Source: Anaerolineaceae bacterium UBA5211
GTDB lineage: Bacteria; Chloroflexota; Anaerolineae; Anaerolineales; Anaerolineaceae
Assembly (NCBI GenBank): GCA_002412595.1
Contig: DHVJ01000015.1
Location: forward strand, 166,776-230,775
Reading direction: 5' to 3'
DNA length: 64,000 bases
Below the pieces are notes generated by a model, which did not search any database, was not told the DNA's origin, and saw only the letters and a list, made by a program, of their open reading frames with translations. Below, one piece after another: positions 17,021-26,116 of the stretch. Position 1 is the stretch's first letter, and each line of letters opens with the position of its first letter. The position numbers were made by a program, and so were the translations under genes.

Positions 17021-17052
17021 CAATCAGTCTGCTCAAATGAGCAGGCTGATTG
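17021..17052. terminator. Strong hairpin between convergent MBL and mntH genes
   Basis: CAATCAG-T-CTGCTC (17021-17034) pairs with GAGCAG-G-CTGATTG (17039-17052) around an AAAT loop, giving a 13-bp stem interrupted by one mismatch. The flanking T-tract is weak on both strands, so termination efficiency is uncertain, but the position between two convergent stops supports a terminator. Confidence 0.6.
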
Positions 17053-17087
17053 CTTTCCTCCTGTGTGAACTCCTCAAATTACAGCCT

Positions 17088-18452
17088 TTATGCAGGGAAA
17101 AATGTCGAATACAACAGGTAAACATTCAATACGGCTATGATCACTGCAATTCCCCAAGCCAGGGCTTTCAACCAGTTCGGGTTGGCGAATTCACCCATCA
17201 GGCGTTTGTCGCTGGTGAACTTGACCAGCGGAATAACGGCAAAGGAAAGCTGGACTGAGAGGATCACCTGCGACAACACCAGCAGCGATGTGGCGCTGCC
17301 TTCACCATAATGCCAGATGACCAGGATGGCCGGCACAATCGCCAACGCGCGCGTGATGATACGCCGCAGCAGTGGGTTGATTTTGATGTCCAGGAACCCT
17401 TCCATCACGATCTGCCCTGCCAAAGTGCCGGTCAGGGTGGAATTTTCACCCGAAGCCAACAACGCAATAGCGAAGAAAAGCCCGGCCAGGCTGGTGCCGA
17501 GCAGCGGGGACAGTAATTCATAAGCATCCTGAATTTGCGCCACATCCTGATGCCCTGTCGTATGAAAGGTGGCGCTGGCCAGCACCAAAATAGCAGCGTT
17601 TACGAACAACGCACCCATTAACGACCCGGTGGAATCAATGGTGCCGAAACGGATGGCTTCGCGCTTTCCCTCCGGCGTCAAATCAAACTTGCGCGTCTGA
17701 ATAATGGAGGAGTGCAGGTAAAGGTTATGCGGCATGACCGTCGCACCCAGAATACCAATGGCGATGTACAACATTTTCGGGTTGGTCACGATTTGCGCCT
17801 GCGGCACAAAGAAACCATTCAGCACCCCACTCCATTCGGGTTTAGCGAAGATCAATTCCGCCAGGAAACTCAATGATATAACCGCGATCAAGGCAGCCAC
17901 CACTACTTCGATGTAGCGAAAACTTTTCGAGTTCAGGAATAGAACCAGAAAAACATCCAGTGCCGTGATGAGAACACCCACAATCAATGGCAAGCCGAAT
18001 AACATCTGAATGGCCACCGCCGACCCGACCACCTCCGCCAGGTCGGTGGCGCTGATGGCAATTTCTGCCAGGATCCACAGCCCAAAGCCGACCGGTTTGC
18101 TGTATTCATCCCGGCAGGTCTGGGCCAGGTCACGCCCGGTCACAATGCCTAGCTTCAAGGCCAGAGCTTGCAGCACAATCGCCATCAGGTTGGAGATGGC
18201 GATGACAAACAGCAGGGAATACCCGAATTGAGCGCCGCCGGCCAGGTCGGTGGCCCAGTTGCCCGGGTCCATATACCCCACCGCCACCAGCAGCCCCGGT
18301 CCGGTGAAAGCCAACAGCATGCGCAAAAATGAAGAGCCGTGCGGAACGTCAATGGAACGGTGCACTTCCGACAGGCTGTAGGCATGTTGTTCTTCCTGGT
18401 TTTCTTCCGTGGCTATTTTTATCTTTTTTTCTTTTTCCTTTGTGCGTACCAT
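17088..18452 (-). CDS. mntH: Mn(II)/metal transporter of the NRAMP family
   Basis: A 454-aa proton-coupled divalent metal importer in the cytoplasmic membrane. The metal-binding DPGNWATD of helix 1 and MPHNLYLHS of helix 6 are both intact, and about eleven hydrophobic segments are present. A charged cytoplasmic N-terminal tail (about 1-45) precedes helix 1. It lies 29 bases downstream of an MntR-like regulator on the same strand and is probably controlled by the metal-regulator box at 19170-19196. Confidence 0.95.
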   Translation of the reverse strand: MVRTKEKEKKIKIATEENQEEQHAYSLSEVHRSIDVPHGSSFLRMLLAFTGPGLLVAVGYMDPGNWATDLAGGAQFGYSLLFVIAISNLMAIVLQALALKLGIVTGRDLAQTCRDEYSKPVGFGLWILAEIAISATDLAEVVGSAVAIQMLFGLPLIVGVLITALDVFLVLFLNSKSFRYIEVVVAALIAVISLSFLAELIFAKPEWSGVLNGFFVPQAQIVTNPKMLYIAIGILGATVMPHNLYLHSSIIQTRKFDLTPEGKREAIRFGTIDSTGSLMGALFVNAAILVLASATFHTTGHQDVAQIQDAYELLSPLLGTSLAGLFFAIALLASGENSTLTGTLAGQIVMEGFLDIKINPLLRRIITRALAIVPAILVIWHYGEGSATSLLVLSQVILSVQLSFAVIPLVKFTSDKRLMGEFANPNWLKALAWGIAVIIAVLNVYLLYSTFFPA

Positions 18453-18481
18453 GTTCTTGTTATCTCGATTTCTATTTGCAA

Positions 18482-19162
18482 TTATGTAGGGGTTTCACCT
18501 TCGCCTTTATCAAATCTTTTCACAAAAATCTGGCTGGCGCTGGTCTGACCCAGAGTGCAGATTCCGTTGGAAACCCGCAGCGATATAAGGCCATCAATCG
18601 GTTCAATAGCCATGACCTCAATATGGGTGCCTGGAATAAGCTGAAGCTGGTTCAAGTGAGTTAGTAACTCCGGGTTACGATCAGGTACTTCCAGGATCTC
18701 AGCTTGTTCTCTGGCCATCAGGTCAGACAAGCGTAATCTTTCCACGCGTGTCACCTGTCCGGATGAGGATGGAATGGGCGCGCCGTGCGGATCCACCTCT
18801 GGATGTCCTAGGGCTTCATCGATGCGCTCCTCCACATAGTCAGAGAGGGCATGTTCTAATCTTTCCGCTTCCACGTGCACCTGTTCCCAGGGCACCTTCA
18901 AAACTTGCACCAGGTAGGTTTCCAAAAGGCGGTGGCGGCGGATTACCTGCAGGGCGATCTTGCGCCCTGCCTCGGTCAGACCGACACCTTGGTAAGGGGC
19001 ATAATTTACCCAGCCGTGCACCGCTAGCTTCTTGAGCATACCAGTGATGGTAGCTGGCGAGTAACCGAATCGTTCCGCCAGCATAGAAGTGGTCACCTGT
19101 TGCTGATCCTGTTCCAGGGTGTAGATTTCTTTGAGGTAATTCTCGTCCGCTTCAGTTCTCAT
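18482..19162 (-). CDS. mntR: DtxR/MntR-family metal-dependent regulator
   Basis: A 226-aa protein. An N-terminal winged helix (YLKEIYTLEQ, TTSMLAERFGYSPATITGMLKKLAVHGWV) is followed by the metal-binding dimerisation domain (RRHRLLETYLVQVL, EAERLEHALSDYVEERIDEALGHPEVDPHG) and a C-terminal SH3/FeoA-like domain from about residue 150. The long three-domain form resembles DtxR/IdeR and some MntR proteins. It heads an operon with mntH, and an autoregulatory box overlaps its leader. Whether the metal is Mn or Fe is inferred from the transporter. Confidence 0.92.
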   Translation of the reverse strand: MRTEADENYLKEIYTLEQDQQQVTTSMLAERFGYSPATITGMLKKLAVHGWVNYAPYQGVGLTEAGRKIALQVIRRHRLLETYLVQVLKVPWEQVHVEAERLEHALSDYVEERIDEALGHPEVDPHGAPIPSSSGQVTRVERLRLSDLMAREQAEILEVPDRNPELLTHLNQLQLIPGTHIEVMAIEPIDGLISLRVSNGICTLGQTSASQIFVKRFDKGEGETPT

Positions 19163-19169
19163 AGTCTTT

Positions 19170-19196
19170 CCTAATATATATTTTAGGCTATCCTAA
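19170..19196 (-). promoter_or_regulatory. DtxR/MntR-type operator upstream of mntR
   Basis: A perfect TTAGG-N4-CCTAA palindrome occupies 19183-19196, and a third half site CCTAA lies at 19170-19174, giving CCTAA-N8-TTAGG-N4-CCTAA. The core matches the iron/manganese box of the DtxR family. The box ends 7 bases before the mntR start codon at 19162, so repressor binding would block the mntRH promoter. Confidence 0.8.
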
Positions 19197-19423
19197 TTTT
19201 AATTTTCATTCTACCACTTTTTATTAAATAAATGGAAGTTTTATCTCTACTGCATCTTGTCCAAATCCTTTTTATGAACCTGGCAATTTCTTTTCTGATG
19301 AAACACAAAATTATGAATCCTGTCGATTGTTTATTAACGCGAATTAATCTGTATAATAATCTTATATGTTTATTTTTCTTGCATATTAACATGTGAAAAT
19401 CAAAAGTTCTAAGGTTGGTAGAA

Positions 19424-20584
19424 ATGAAAAAAGCATTTAAGCTGAAATGCTTGGGAATCCTAATGCTGATCATCATCGCCTCCACTCCTCTTCCTCAATC
19501 ACAGGAAAACCCAAAAATAATCGACGATTTTGAAAAATATTCAAGTGACAAAGCTGTCCAGACAGCATATAGTGTCTGGACTGATGGTGCTTTGCTGGAT
19601 GTTCTCCTTCAAGAGCAATCAGGCAATCAATCCATGCGGGTGGATATTATTTCACCCAACTTGTCCAATCAATCTACGAACGGGTCGATTTATCACGTTT
19701 TGTCCGGCAGCCAGCGGAATTGGTCGGGCACTTCTGCAGTGCGCTTCTGGATTGATAATTCTTTCAACCAAACCTTATTACTTTCTTTTAATTTTAAAGA
19801 GGCTTACAACGAGTACTGGGCTGTGGCAAACCAGGGAGTTTTTTTCCTTCAGGACGAAGACGGCAATTTGTTTCAGAAGGAAATTGAATATGGTAATCTG
19901 CCCATTCAAGCAAATTACCAGGGCTGGATAATCATTCCTTTCCTCAGCTTCGCGGTACCGGATTGGAGCACCGCCCGCGGTGACCGTGTTATGGACCTGG
20001 CGCATATCGAGTCGCTTGCTATTTCAGTCAATATCGGCAATGAATATCCCCGTTCATTTTCTTTTGATGACATTGAAATCCTGCTGCTCACAGATATCAA
20101 GACCCTGGATATCCAAGGCTCACGCAGCGTTCAAATTCCAGCATCGGGCGAGCAACATGAACCCTATAGCGCCCTGCTGGTTTCGCCGGAGGATGCCACA
20201 TCAAAACCTGTGGATGTCCAATGGTCATTGGCCGAGTCCCAAGATACCCAGATTTCCATAGATAAAAGCGGGCATCTGATCATTCCTTCTATTACTCAAC
20301 CGGGCAATGTAATCATCAGCGCAACCTTCCCATCCACAACAAACCCCATTACAAAAGAGATTACCGTCCAATTGACCGGTGGTCAGCTAACGCCAACCGA
20401 AACTGCGGCTGTATCATCCGCAACCGCCATCCCAGTCCAGCCGACAATCTCCTCATACGATCAGTTCTCGCAGAACTTCGAAGTATGGGCGGCCCAGAAC
20501 CGTCCGCTCTTTGTGCTTCTTGCAGTCGGCGCTGTTTTGCTGATTCTTGTCCTATTAACCCTATTCCAGCGCCGTCTCAAATAA
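19424..20584 (+). CDS. Envelope protein with jelly-roll-like domain, partner of the cellulose-synthase-like enzyme
   Basis: A 386-aa protein with an N-terminal signal or anchor (residues 1-25), an opening IIDDFEKYSSD typical of carbohydrate-binding-like beta-sandwich proteins, a beta-rich domain to about 215 (SFSFDDIEIL closes it), a second Ig-like domain at about 225-315, a Thr/Pro linker, and a C-terminal membrane helix (residues about 360-380) ending in RRLK. The ATG at 19424 has an AAGG site. It lies 12 bases before the GT2 gene. It is not a recognisable BcsB homologue, but topology and position suggest a periplasmic or surface polysaccharide-guiding role. Confidence 0.6.
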   Translation: MKKAFKLKCLGILMLIIIASTPLPQSQENPKIIDDFEKYSSDKAVQTAYSVWTDGALLDVLLQEQSGNQSMRVDIISPNLSNQSTNGSIYHVLSGSQRNWSGTSAVRFWIDNSFNQTLLLSFNFKEAYNEYWAVANQGVFFLQDEDGNLFQKEIEYGNLPIQANYQGWIIIPFLSFAVPDWSTARGDRVMDLAHIESLAISVNIGNEYPRSFSFDDIEILLLTDIKTLDIQGSRSVQIPASGEQHEPYSALLVSPEDATSKPVDVQWSLAESQDTQISIDKSGHLIIPSITQPGNVIISATFPSTTNPITKEITVQLTGGQLTPTETAAVSSATAIPVQPTISSYDQFSQNFEVWAAQNRPLFVLLAVGAVLLILVLLTLFQRRLK

Positions 20585-20596
20585 ACGGTAAAAAAA

Positions 20597-22594
20597 ATGT
20601 TTGGAACAACGCTTGACCTAATAGTAATTGGCCAGAAGATGATCCTTTTAGCAGGCATCCTTCTTTTCATCATAATTTTCGCACTGATTGTCCGTAAAAA
20701 CCGAAAGCTGCTCAAATACTTTATCGCGCTTGCCATTTTGATCCAGGTGGTCTATATGCTCTGGCGCGCAATCTTCACCATCCCGACACATAATTTGGTG
20801 GGTCTCATTTTCGGATCGCTTTTATTCCTGGCAGAACTTTTTGCCTTAATCCAATCGACCACTCACCGGCTAATGTTCATGAGGGATTACCATCAGGAAG
20901 TCAAAGATTTGAGTGTTTTCAAAGAACTTCCCTCGGTGGATATTCTGATCGCCACTTACAACGAACCGGTCGAAATTCTGCGCAACACCATCGCAGCCGC
21001 GGTCAGCCAGAACTATCCACGGGACAAATTCAAGGTATTTGTCTGCGATGACGGCAAGCGTGAAGAGGTACGCCAGTTGACTGAGGAATATGGAGCTGTG
21101 TGGGCCATTCGCGATGACCATAACAACGCCAAAGCCGGCAATTTGAACAACTGTCTAAAGCATTATGCCAACGGCGAATTGTTCGTTGTCTTTGATGCCG
21201 ATATGATTGCTAAAACCACTTTTTTAGAAAAAACGGTGGGCTATTTTATTGACCCTGAAATGTCACTGGTACAGGCGCCCCAGGTATTCTATAATCCCGA
21301 CCCTTTTCAAAACAATTTGCAGCTCTATAACGTCATTCCCAATGAGCAGGACTTTTTCATGCGCGAAGTTCTCGCCCGCCGGGGAATGTTCAATGCCGTA
21401 TTGAATGTCGGCAGCAATGCCATTTTTCGCCGTTCCGCCATTGATGCGATCGGTATGATCCCGGTCGGCACCATCACCGAAGATATGGCCACCAGTATGC
21501 TGCTGCAAGCAAAAGGGTATAAAACAATTTTCGTCAATGAAAATCTAGCCATGGGGTTGGCACCTGAATCCTTCTCGGATTATGTCACTCAACGCGACCG
21601 TTGGTGCCGAGGCAATATTCAGGTCTTTAAGAAATGGAACCCGCTCACCATGCCCGGCCTTACCTTTATGCAGCGCTTGATCTATTTTGATGGTGTTTTG
21701 TACTGGTTCTTTGGTTTGCAGAAAATTGGTTATACCATCGGCCCAATCCTTTTTCTATTGACCGGCATTGCTGTTTTCTATTCAGACATCTTCACCATGA
21801 TGCTATTCTTTGTCCCCACATATTACATTTCATCATTAATTTTCACCCTCTTTAATCACAAAAATCGCACATACGTCTGGGCGCATATTTATGAAACCGC
21901 CCTGGCGCCATTTCTGACCGTTTCAGCTTTATCGGAGCTCTTTTTTTCAAATAAAGTTAAATTTTCCGTGACGCCCAAAGGCGGAAATACCGATAAAACC
22001 CATTTCGCTTTCCGGGTCGGCCTGCCGCATATCATCCTATTGATACTCAGCCTGATCGCACTCGGATTTGGCATTTCGAAATTGTTGACTGATACCAACT
22101 ACATGATCCCGGTCTACCTGGTCAACTTATTCTGGCTTCTCTACAACATGATTGCCATCATCATCGCGATAATCGCCTGTTTTGAAAAACAACGCGTGCG
22201 CACTTCCGAACGCTTTGTGATAAAGGATAAATTGAATCTCCTGCTCGAATCCGGCCAGGTCGTCTCAGTGAATTTGATTGATATCTCAATGAAAGGCTGT
22301 GCTTTGGCGCCATCCGTGCCGCTCGATAACCCGGATCAATTTGTCGGCAGCCATGTCACCCTTAAACATGGAACCCTGAACCTTCCGGGGGTGTTCTACC
22401 GCAGCCGCTCATGGGGGCAGAAGATCATTATCAATTTCTCGCCGCTATCCAACGAGCAACTTACCCATCTGGTAAACTATATTTTTGATAGCCAGGAAAA
22501 CGGATACGGTGGTTTCAATGAAAAGAGTGTCAATTTTATGGGGAGCCTGCGCGAGATCATATCAAAATGGTGGAAAACCATCCTGCAAAGATAA
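20597..22594 (+). CDS. Cellulose-synthase-like family 2 glycosyltransferase with PilZ domain
   Basis: A 665-aa membrane glycan synthase. Three N-terminal helices precede the GT-A domain with D151-D152, the DAD motif at 200-202, TED at 294-296 and Q332-R-D-R-W336, the complete processive GT2 signature set. Further helices at about 360-530 form the channel. The C-terminus is a PilZ domain with R535-x3-R539 and D562-x-S-x-x-G567, so c-di-GMP activation is expected as in BcsA. Its stop overlaps the GH5 start by one base. The product is probably a beta-linked glucan; cellulose itself is not proven. Confidence 0.88.
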   Translation: MFGTTLDLIVIGQKMILLAGILLFIIIFALIVRKNRKLLKYFIALAILIQVVYMLWRAIFTIPTHNLVGLIFGSLLFLAELFALIQSTTHRLMFMRDYHQEVKDLSVFKELPSVDILIATYNEPVEILRNTIAAAVSQNYPRDKFKVFVCDDGKREEVRQLTEEYGAVWAIRDDHNNAKAGNLNNCLKHYANGELFVVFDADMIAKTTFLEKTVGYFIDPEMSLVQAPQVFYNPDPFQNNLQLYNVIPNEQDFFMREVLARRGMFNAVLNVGSNAIFRRSAIDAIGMIPVGTITEDMATSMLLQAKGYKTIFVNENLAMGLAPESFSDYVTQRDRWCRGNIQVFKKWNPLTMPGLTFMQRLIYFDGVLYWFFGLQKIGYTIGPILFLLTGIAVFYSDIFTMMLFFVPTYYISSLIFTLFNHKNRTYVWAHIYETALAPFLTVSALSELFFSNKVKFSVTPKGGNTDKTHFAFRVGLPHIILLILSLIALGFGISKLLTDTNYMIPVYLVNLFWLLYNMIAIIIAIIACFEKQRVRTSERFVIKDKLNLLLESGQVVSVNLIDISMKGCALAPSVPLDNPDQFVGSHVTLKHGTLNLPGVFYRSRSWGQKIIINFSPLSNEQLTHLVNYIFDSQENGYGGFNEKSVNFMGSLREIISKWWKTILQR

Positions 22595-23628
22595 TGAAAC
22601 ACTATTACAAAATTGGATTATTAATCACGATAGCCATGGCCATACAAAGTTGTGGAAATAACACACAAAACAACTCATCAGATAGCTCTGTTGAATCCCG
22701 CGCATTTGGAACATCTGCCGCCATGCAAGGTATAAATCTCGGCAACGCGCTGGATTCACCCACCCCCGGAGAATGGGGCTTGACCATTCAACCGCAATAC
22801 TTTGAATCCATAAAAGATGCTGGTTTTAATGCTGTCCGCATACCGGTGCGTTTTTCAGCGCATGCGGATAATGATTTCCCCTATCTGATCGACCCTGATT
22901 TCATGCTGCTGGTAGATTCGGTGGTTCGTCAGGGGCTTTCCAACGGTTTGATTGTTATCCTGGACATGCATCATTATGATGAGATCATGCTTGATCCAGC
23001 CAGCCAGCGCGATCGTTACCTGGCGATGTGGAAACAGTTGGCTGAATATTTTGAGGGGTTTTCTTCAAACCTCTACTTTGAAATTCTGAATGAACCCAAT
23101 GGGCAGATGGATGCCGCCACCTGGAATGCATTATCCGCGGATTGCATACAAACCATCCGTGAAAGTAATCCCAAACGCCGGTTGTTAGCGGGCGGCGTTG
23201 ATTACAACAGCATTGATGCGCTCGAACAGTTGGTTCTGCCAGCCGATAAAAATCTGACGGCGGTCGTCCATTTTTACCTGCCTTTCGAATTTACGCATCA
23301 GGGAGCCTCCTGGGTGGAAGGATCGACCCAATGGATTGGCACCACCTGGGACGAAAATCCGGCAGAGCAGCAAGCCATAACCACCCAGCTGGATCGCGCG
23401 GCAGCCTGGTCGATGCAAAATCAAATCCCCCTGGTTATGACAGAATTTGGCTCGATCTCCAGCGCAGATGCCGCCTCCCGCCAGAGGTGGACAGCTTTCC
23501 TGGCACGGGAGACTGAAAAGCGTAATATTGGTTGGTTCTATTGGGAATTCTGCTCAGAATTTGGCGTTTATGCCTGCGAACAGGGGCAATGGGATCCGGA
23601 TATGCTGGAAGCTTTGATTAATCCTTAG
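22594..23628 (+). CDS. GH5-family glycoside hydrolase, probable lipoprotein
   Basis: A 344-aa protein translationally coupled to the GT2 gene (TAATG). The first 20 residues are a lipoprotein-like signal (ITIAMAIQSC, Cys 20; the lipobox is imperfect). The catalytic domain shows GINLGNALD, VRIPVRF, the general acid E167 in ILNEPN, HFYLPFEFTHQG, and the nucleophile E284 in MTEFG, all GH5 landmarks, with a C-terminal WFYWEFCSEFG. It likely trims the glucan made by the synthase, the role BcsZ (GH8) has in classical cellulose operons. A longer frame from 22567 is unlikely. Confidence 0.88.
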   Translation: MKHYYKIGLLITIAMAIQSCGNNTQNNSSDSSVESRAFGTSAAMQGINLGNALDSPTPGEWGLTIQPQYFESIKDAGFNAVRIPVRFSAHADNDFPYLIDPDFMLLVDSVVRQGLSNGLIVILDMHHYDEIMLDPASQRDRYLAMWKQLAEYFEGFSSNLYFEILNEPNGQMDAATWNALSADCIQTIRESNPKRRLLAGGVDYNSIDALEQLVLPADKNLTAVVHFYLPFEFTHQGASWVEGSTQWIGTTWDENPAEQQAITTQLDRAAAWSMQNQIPLVMTEFGSISSADAASRQRWTAFLARETEKRNIGWFYWEFCSEFGVYACEQGQWDPDMLEALINP

Positions 23629-23707
23629 GGTGAAAAACCTGCGATTATTAGATTTTTAGGTCCGCCAGATGCATTATCAGTGAGCGCCAATCATTCGGTG
23701 AAATTTT

Positions 23708-24637
23708 TCATAATTCTCTAACAGATTTTTTGACCAGAGAAAACCGATCTTTTTTTGCAGAGAAATCTGCCTTTAATTTGTTCAAAGCGCCAATTTCCTC
23801 AACGATGTAGGAAGAAGAAACTGTCCCTTGGCAGGCAGATAAGACCGCATCCCCAGTTTCAATGAATGCCTTGAGAAAGCCGCCGCAATAAGCATCTCCT
23901 GCTCCGGTCGGGTCCTTGGTATTGCTGGGAAAAACAGGAACATGGTAAAAAATGCCGCTGCTTTTGTCATACACAATCGACCCATCCGTGCTCATTTTCA
24001 CCGCCACAACCGCGGGGCCTCTGGATGCAAACTCTTTTATGCAGGCATAAATATCCCGCTCACCACACATCGCGCTGACTTCCTCTTTGCTGGGTAAAAA
24101 CAGATCGACCATTTCAAGCATCTCATATGCCATTTTGTTAAAATTCGGCTGAGACAGGTAATATTCATGCGGGTCCCAGGAAACAACCGTATTCTTCTTC
24201 TTGTTTTGATGAACGGCTTTGATAATATCGTACTGAACATCCGTCGGCATCGGCGCCACATGAATTCCATCAACATCCCAACAGCCTTGCGGTAATTCAG
24301 CCGCTGTGATGGACATATCGTAATGGGAGCCGGAGGTCATGTGGTTTACGAACTGCCGCGCACCGCCCGGCTCATAAAGGGCCCAGTTGCGGATATCATT
24401 GTGCGCCACTGAAACCAAAGCTGTCTCAATGCCAAGTTCCTTGACTTGCTGTTTAAACTCTTGGGGAAAACTTTTTCCAATCCTGGAAACAATGATTGGA
24501 GCAGCGTCCCAGATCTTTGCGCCGATGGCGGAAAAAAGCGCATTTCCCCCGATAGAGGCCAAATACATTTCCGCTGTATCGCTTAGGACAATGTCATCAA
24601 TGGTCAAATTACCAATGGCTGTGATCATCGTATTCAT
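23708..24637 (-). CDS. PfkB-family carbohydrate kinase (first of two in the locus)
   Basis: A 309-aa ribokinase-fold kinase that phosphorylates a sugar or nucleoside hydroxyl using ATP. The N-terminal IGNLTIDDIVL and IGGNALFSAIGA segments form the substrate lid, and DPTGAGDAYCGGF holds the anion hole with catalytic base D248. It is the last gene of the minus-strand carbohydrate locus and lies 189 bases after the preceding SIS gene, with a large hairpin in between. It is clearly diverged from the second PfkB kinase of the locus, so the two probably act on different intermediates. Confidence 0.9.
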   Translation of the reverse strand: MNTMITAIGNLTIDDIVLSDTAEMYLASIGGNALFSAIGAKIWDAAPIIVSRIGKSFPQEFKQQVKELGIETALVSVAHNDIRNWALYEPGGARQFVNHMTSGSHYDMSITAAELPQGCWDVDGIHVAPMPTDVQYDIIKAVHQNKKKNTVVSWDPHEYYLSQPNFNKMAYEMLEMVDLFLPSKEEVSAMCGERDIYACIKEFASRGPAVVAVKMSTDGSIVYDKSSGIFYHVPVFPSNTKDPTGAGDAYCGGFLKAFIETGDAVLSACQGTVSSSYIVEEIGALNKLKADFSAKKDRFSLVKKSVREL

Positions 24638-24706
24638 GATATGAATTTATAAATATCAACTAATCTGTTATGGATTGAAAAGAATTTGTGCATGGCTCTT
24701 TTTCGC

Positions 24707-24760
24707 CCAATGCAACAGAGGAATCTCATGATTCCATCTGTTGCATTGGTGTTTTTTTTA
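24707..24760 (+). terminator. Long perfect hairpin with T-run facing against the operon
   Basis: CCAATGCAACAGA plus GGAATC (24707-24725) pairs with GATTCC plus TCTGTTGCATTGG (24730-24749) with a single bulged A at 24736. TG and a run of eight T residues follow on the plus strand. The flanking genes run on the minus strand, where there is no T-run. It may stop antisense transcription and also act as a processing or stability element between the SIS and PfkB genes. Confidence 0.7.
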
Positions 24761-24826
24761 TCAACTGTCGGCTGATTTTCTTCCTAAATCACAGAAGTAT
24801 CAGGGTTTATCCATTCACGAAATGAC

Positions 24827-26086
24827 TTAATCCGCTTTTTTAGGATCGTTAAAAGTCAATCCAAATGCACCGCGCTCAGCAATAGTCTGATCATCGGGGC
24901 ATGGAATATCATATTGCGCAACTTCCGGGCTGAATTGGCTGTAGTGAATAGTTTTGTAATGTTCTACAAACTGTTCTCCTGAAAGGAATCTTTTATCTGA
25001 GTATTGGATATATTCCGTATAGAAATTGGCCAGCCTGGCGAAAATGTTACCCGCCGCCATCCAGAAATCTGTCTCTTCAATAAACTCATCCGTGGCAATC
25101 GTATATTTTGCTTTCCCGGAGAAACTGGCGTTGACCGGTTTGGTAGTCACCAAGACAGTGGTCAAGTTTAGGAAGTTGTGCTCATCCATATTTTCCACAC
25201 AGCGCTGAACGGTTTTCCCGTCAGGGCAAATGCTGAAGACAACCGAATTCTCTCCCCTGCGGTTATGCACCCAGTATTGCTCATGTCCATATTCCTCAAG
25301 CTGCTGCCAGATGCCGTCAGCAGCGGATTGCTCCATAAATTTAGCTGCACCATATTGCGCCAAAGGCATGCTGGGGCCGGCTCCGAGGAAATAGAATTTT
25401 TTCTGGTCCATGGTTTCTTTCATTAATTCTTTCATCAACGGTTCATTCGTCATGCAAGCTTTGAAACCAATCGCCATGTCTTTTACAATCTTGTCGAATA
25501 TTGCCTGCTCCTCAGAAGCAGGAAGATTTCCATTCCACAGACCCATCTTAATTCCAACAATCTTCAACAAAAGGGTTAAGCCCATATAATTCCGGCTGCC
25601 ATCGATGTAGCAATTATTATCCGTTGAATAGCACAACACATTTTGGCAGGATGCCGTAAGGCGGCTTTTAGGCGTCAAAGTAACCGCAACAACCGTCGCG
25701 CCGCGGCTTTGGGCAAGATAACTGCTTTCGACAGTTCTGGCAGCTGAACCGCCGCCGGAGCAGATCAAAACCAGTGAATTTTTAGGCATATAGTCCAGGT
25801 AATAATTATTGAATTCCTGGGATTCTAAAACCTCAATTTGCACACCGGATTTTTTCCAAAAATCCAGCTTAGTGGAATCAGCTGAATACAGCGAATCGCC
25901 AATACCGATCGCATACACTTTGTCGTATTTTTTACTCAGAATCGATTTAAACTTATCCACCTGCTGCGGAAATTCGGTGCAAACCTTCTTGATTTCAGTT
26001 GTAAATTGATCTAAATCTTCCGTAGTGAGAAATTCACCTTTTACCATATCGAAATATTTGAGAGCTGCCGGTTTTTTTGCATTCAT
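24827..26086 (-). CDS. SIS-domain protein, sugar isomerase or deglycase-like
   Basis: A 419-aa protein with two SIS folds. The first shows VYAIGIGDSLYSADSTKLDF and LVLICSGGGSAARTVESSYLAQSRGATVVAVT (the sugar-phosphate loop SGGGSA); the second shows FYFLGAGPSMPLAQYGAAKFMEQSAADG and QLEEYGHEQYW. This layout resembles the isomerase half of glucosamine-6-phosphate synthase and FrlB-type deglycases. The ATG at 26086 has an AAGGTGG site. It lies 30 bases after the BtpA-like gene. It probably handles an amino- or glycosylamine-linked sugar phosphate; the substrate is unproven. Confidence 0.82.
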   Translation of the reverse strand: MNAKKPAALKYFDMVKGEFLTTEDLDQFTTEIKKVCTEFPQQVDKFKSILSKKYDKVYAIGIGDSLYSADSTKLDFWKKSGVQIEVLESQEFNNYYLDYMPKNSLVLICSGGGSAARTVESSYLAQSRGATVVAVTLTPKSRLTASCQNVLCYSTDNNCYIDGSRNYMGLTLLLKIVGIKMGLWNGNLPASEEQAIFDKIVKDMAIGFKACMTNEPLMKELMKETMDQKKFYFLGAGPSMPLAQYGAAKFMEQSAADGIWQQLEEYGHEQYWVHNRRGENSVVFSICPDGKTVQRCVENMDEHNFLNLTTVLVTTKPVNASFSGKAKYTIATDEFIEETDFWMAAGNIFARLANFYTEYIQYSDKRFLSGEQFVEHYKTIHYSQFSPEVAQYDIPCPDDQTIAERGAFGLTFNDPKKAD

Positions 26087-26116
26087 TAACAACCACCTTT
26101 ATTAATATAAAATTTT

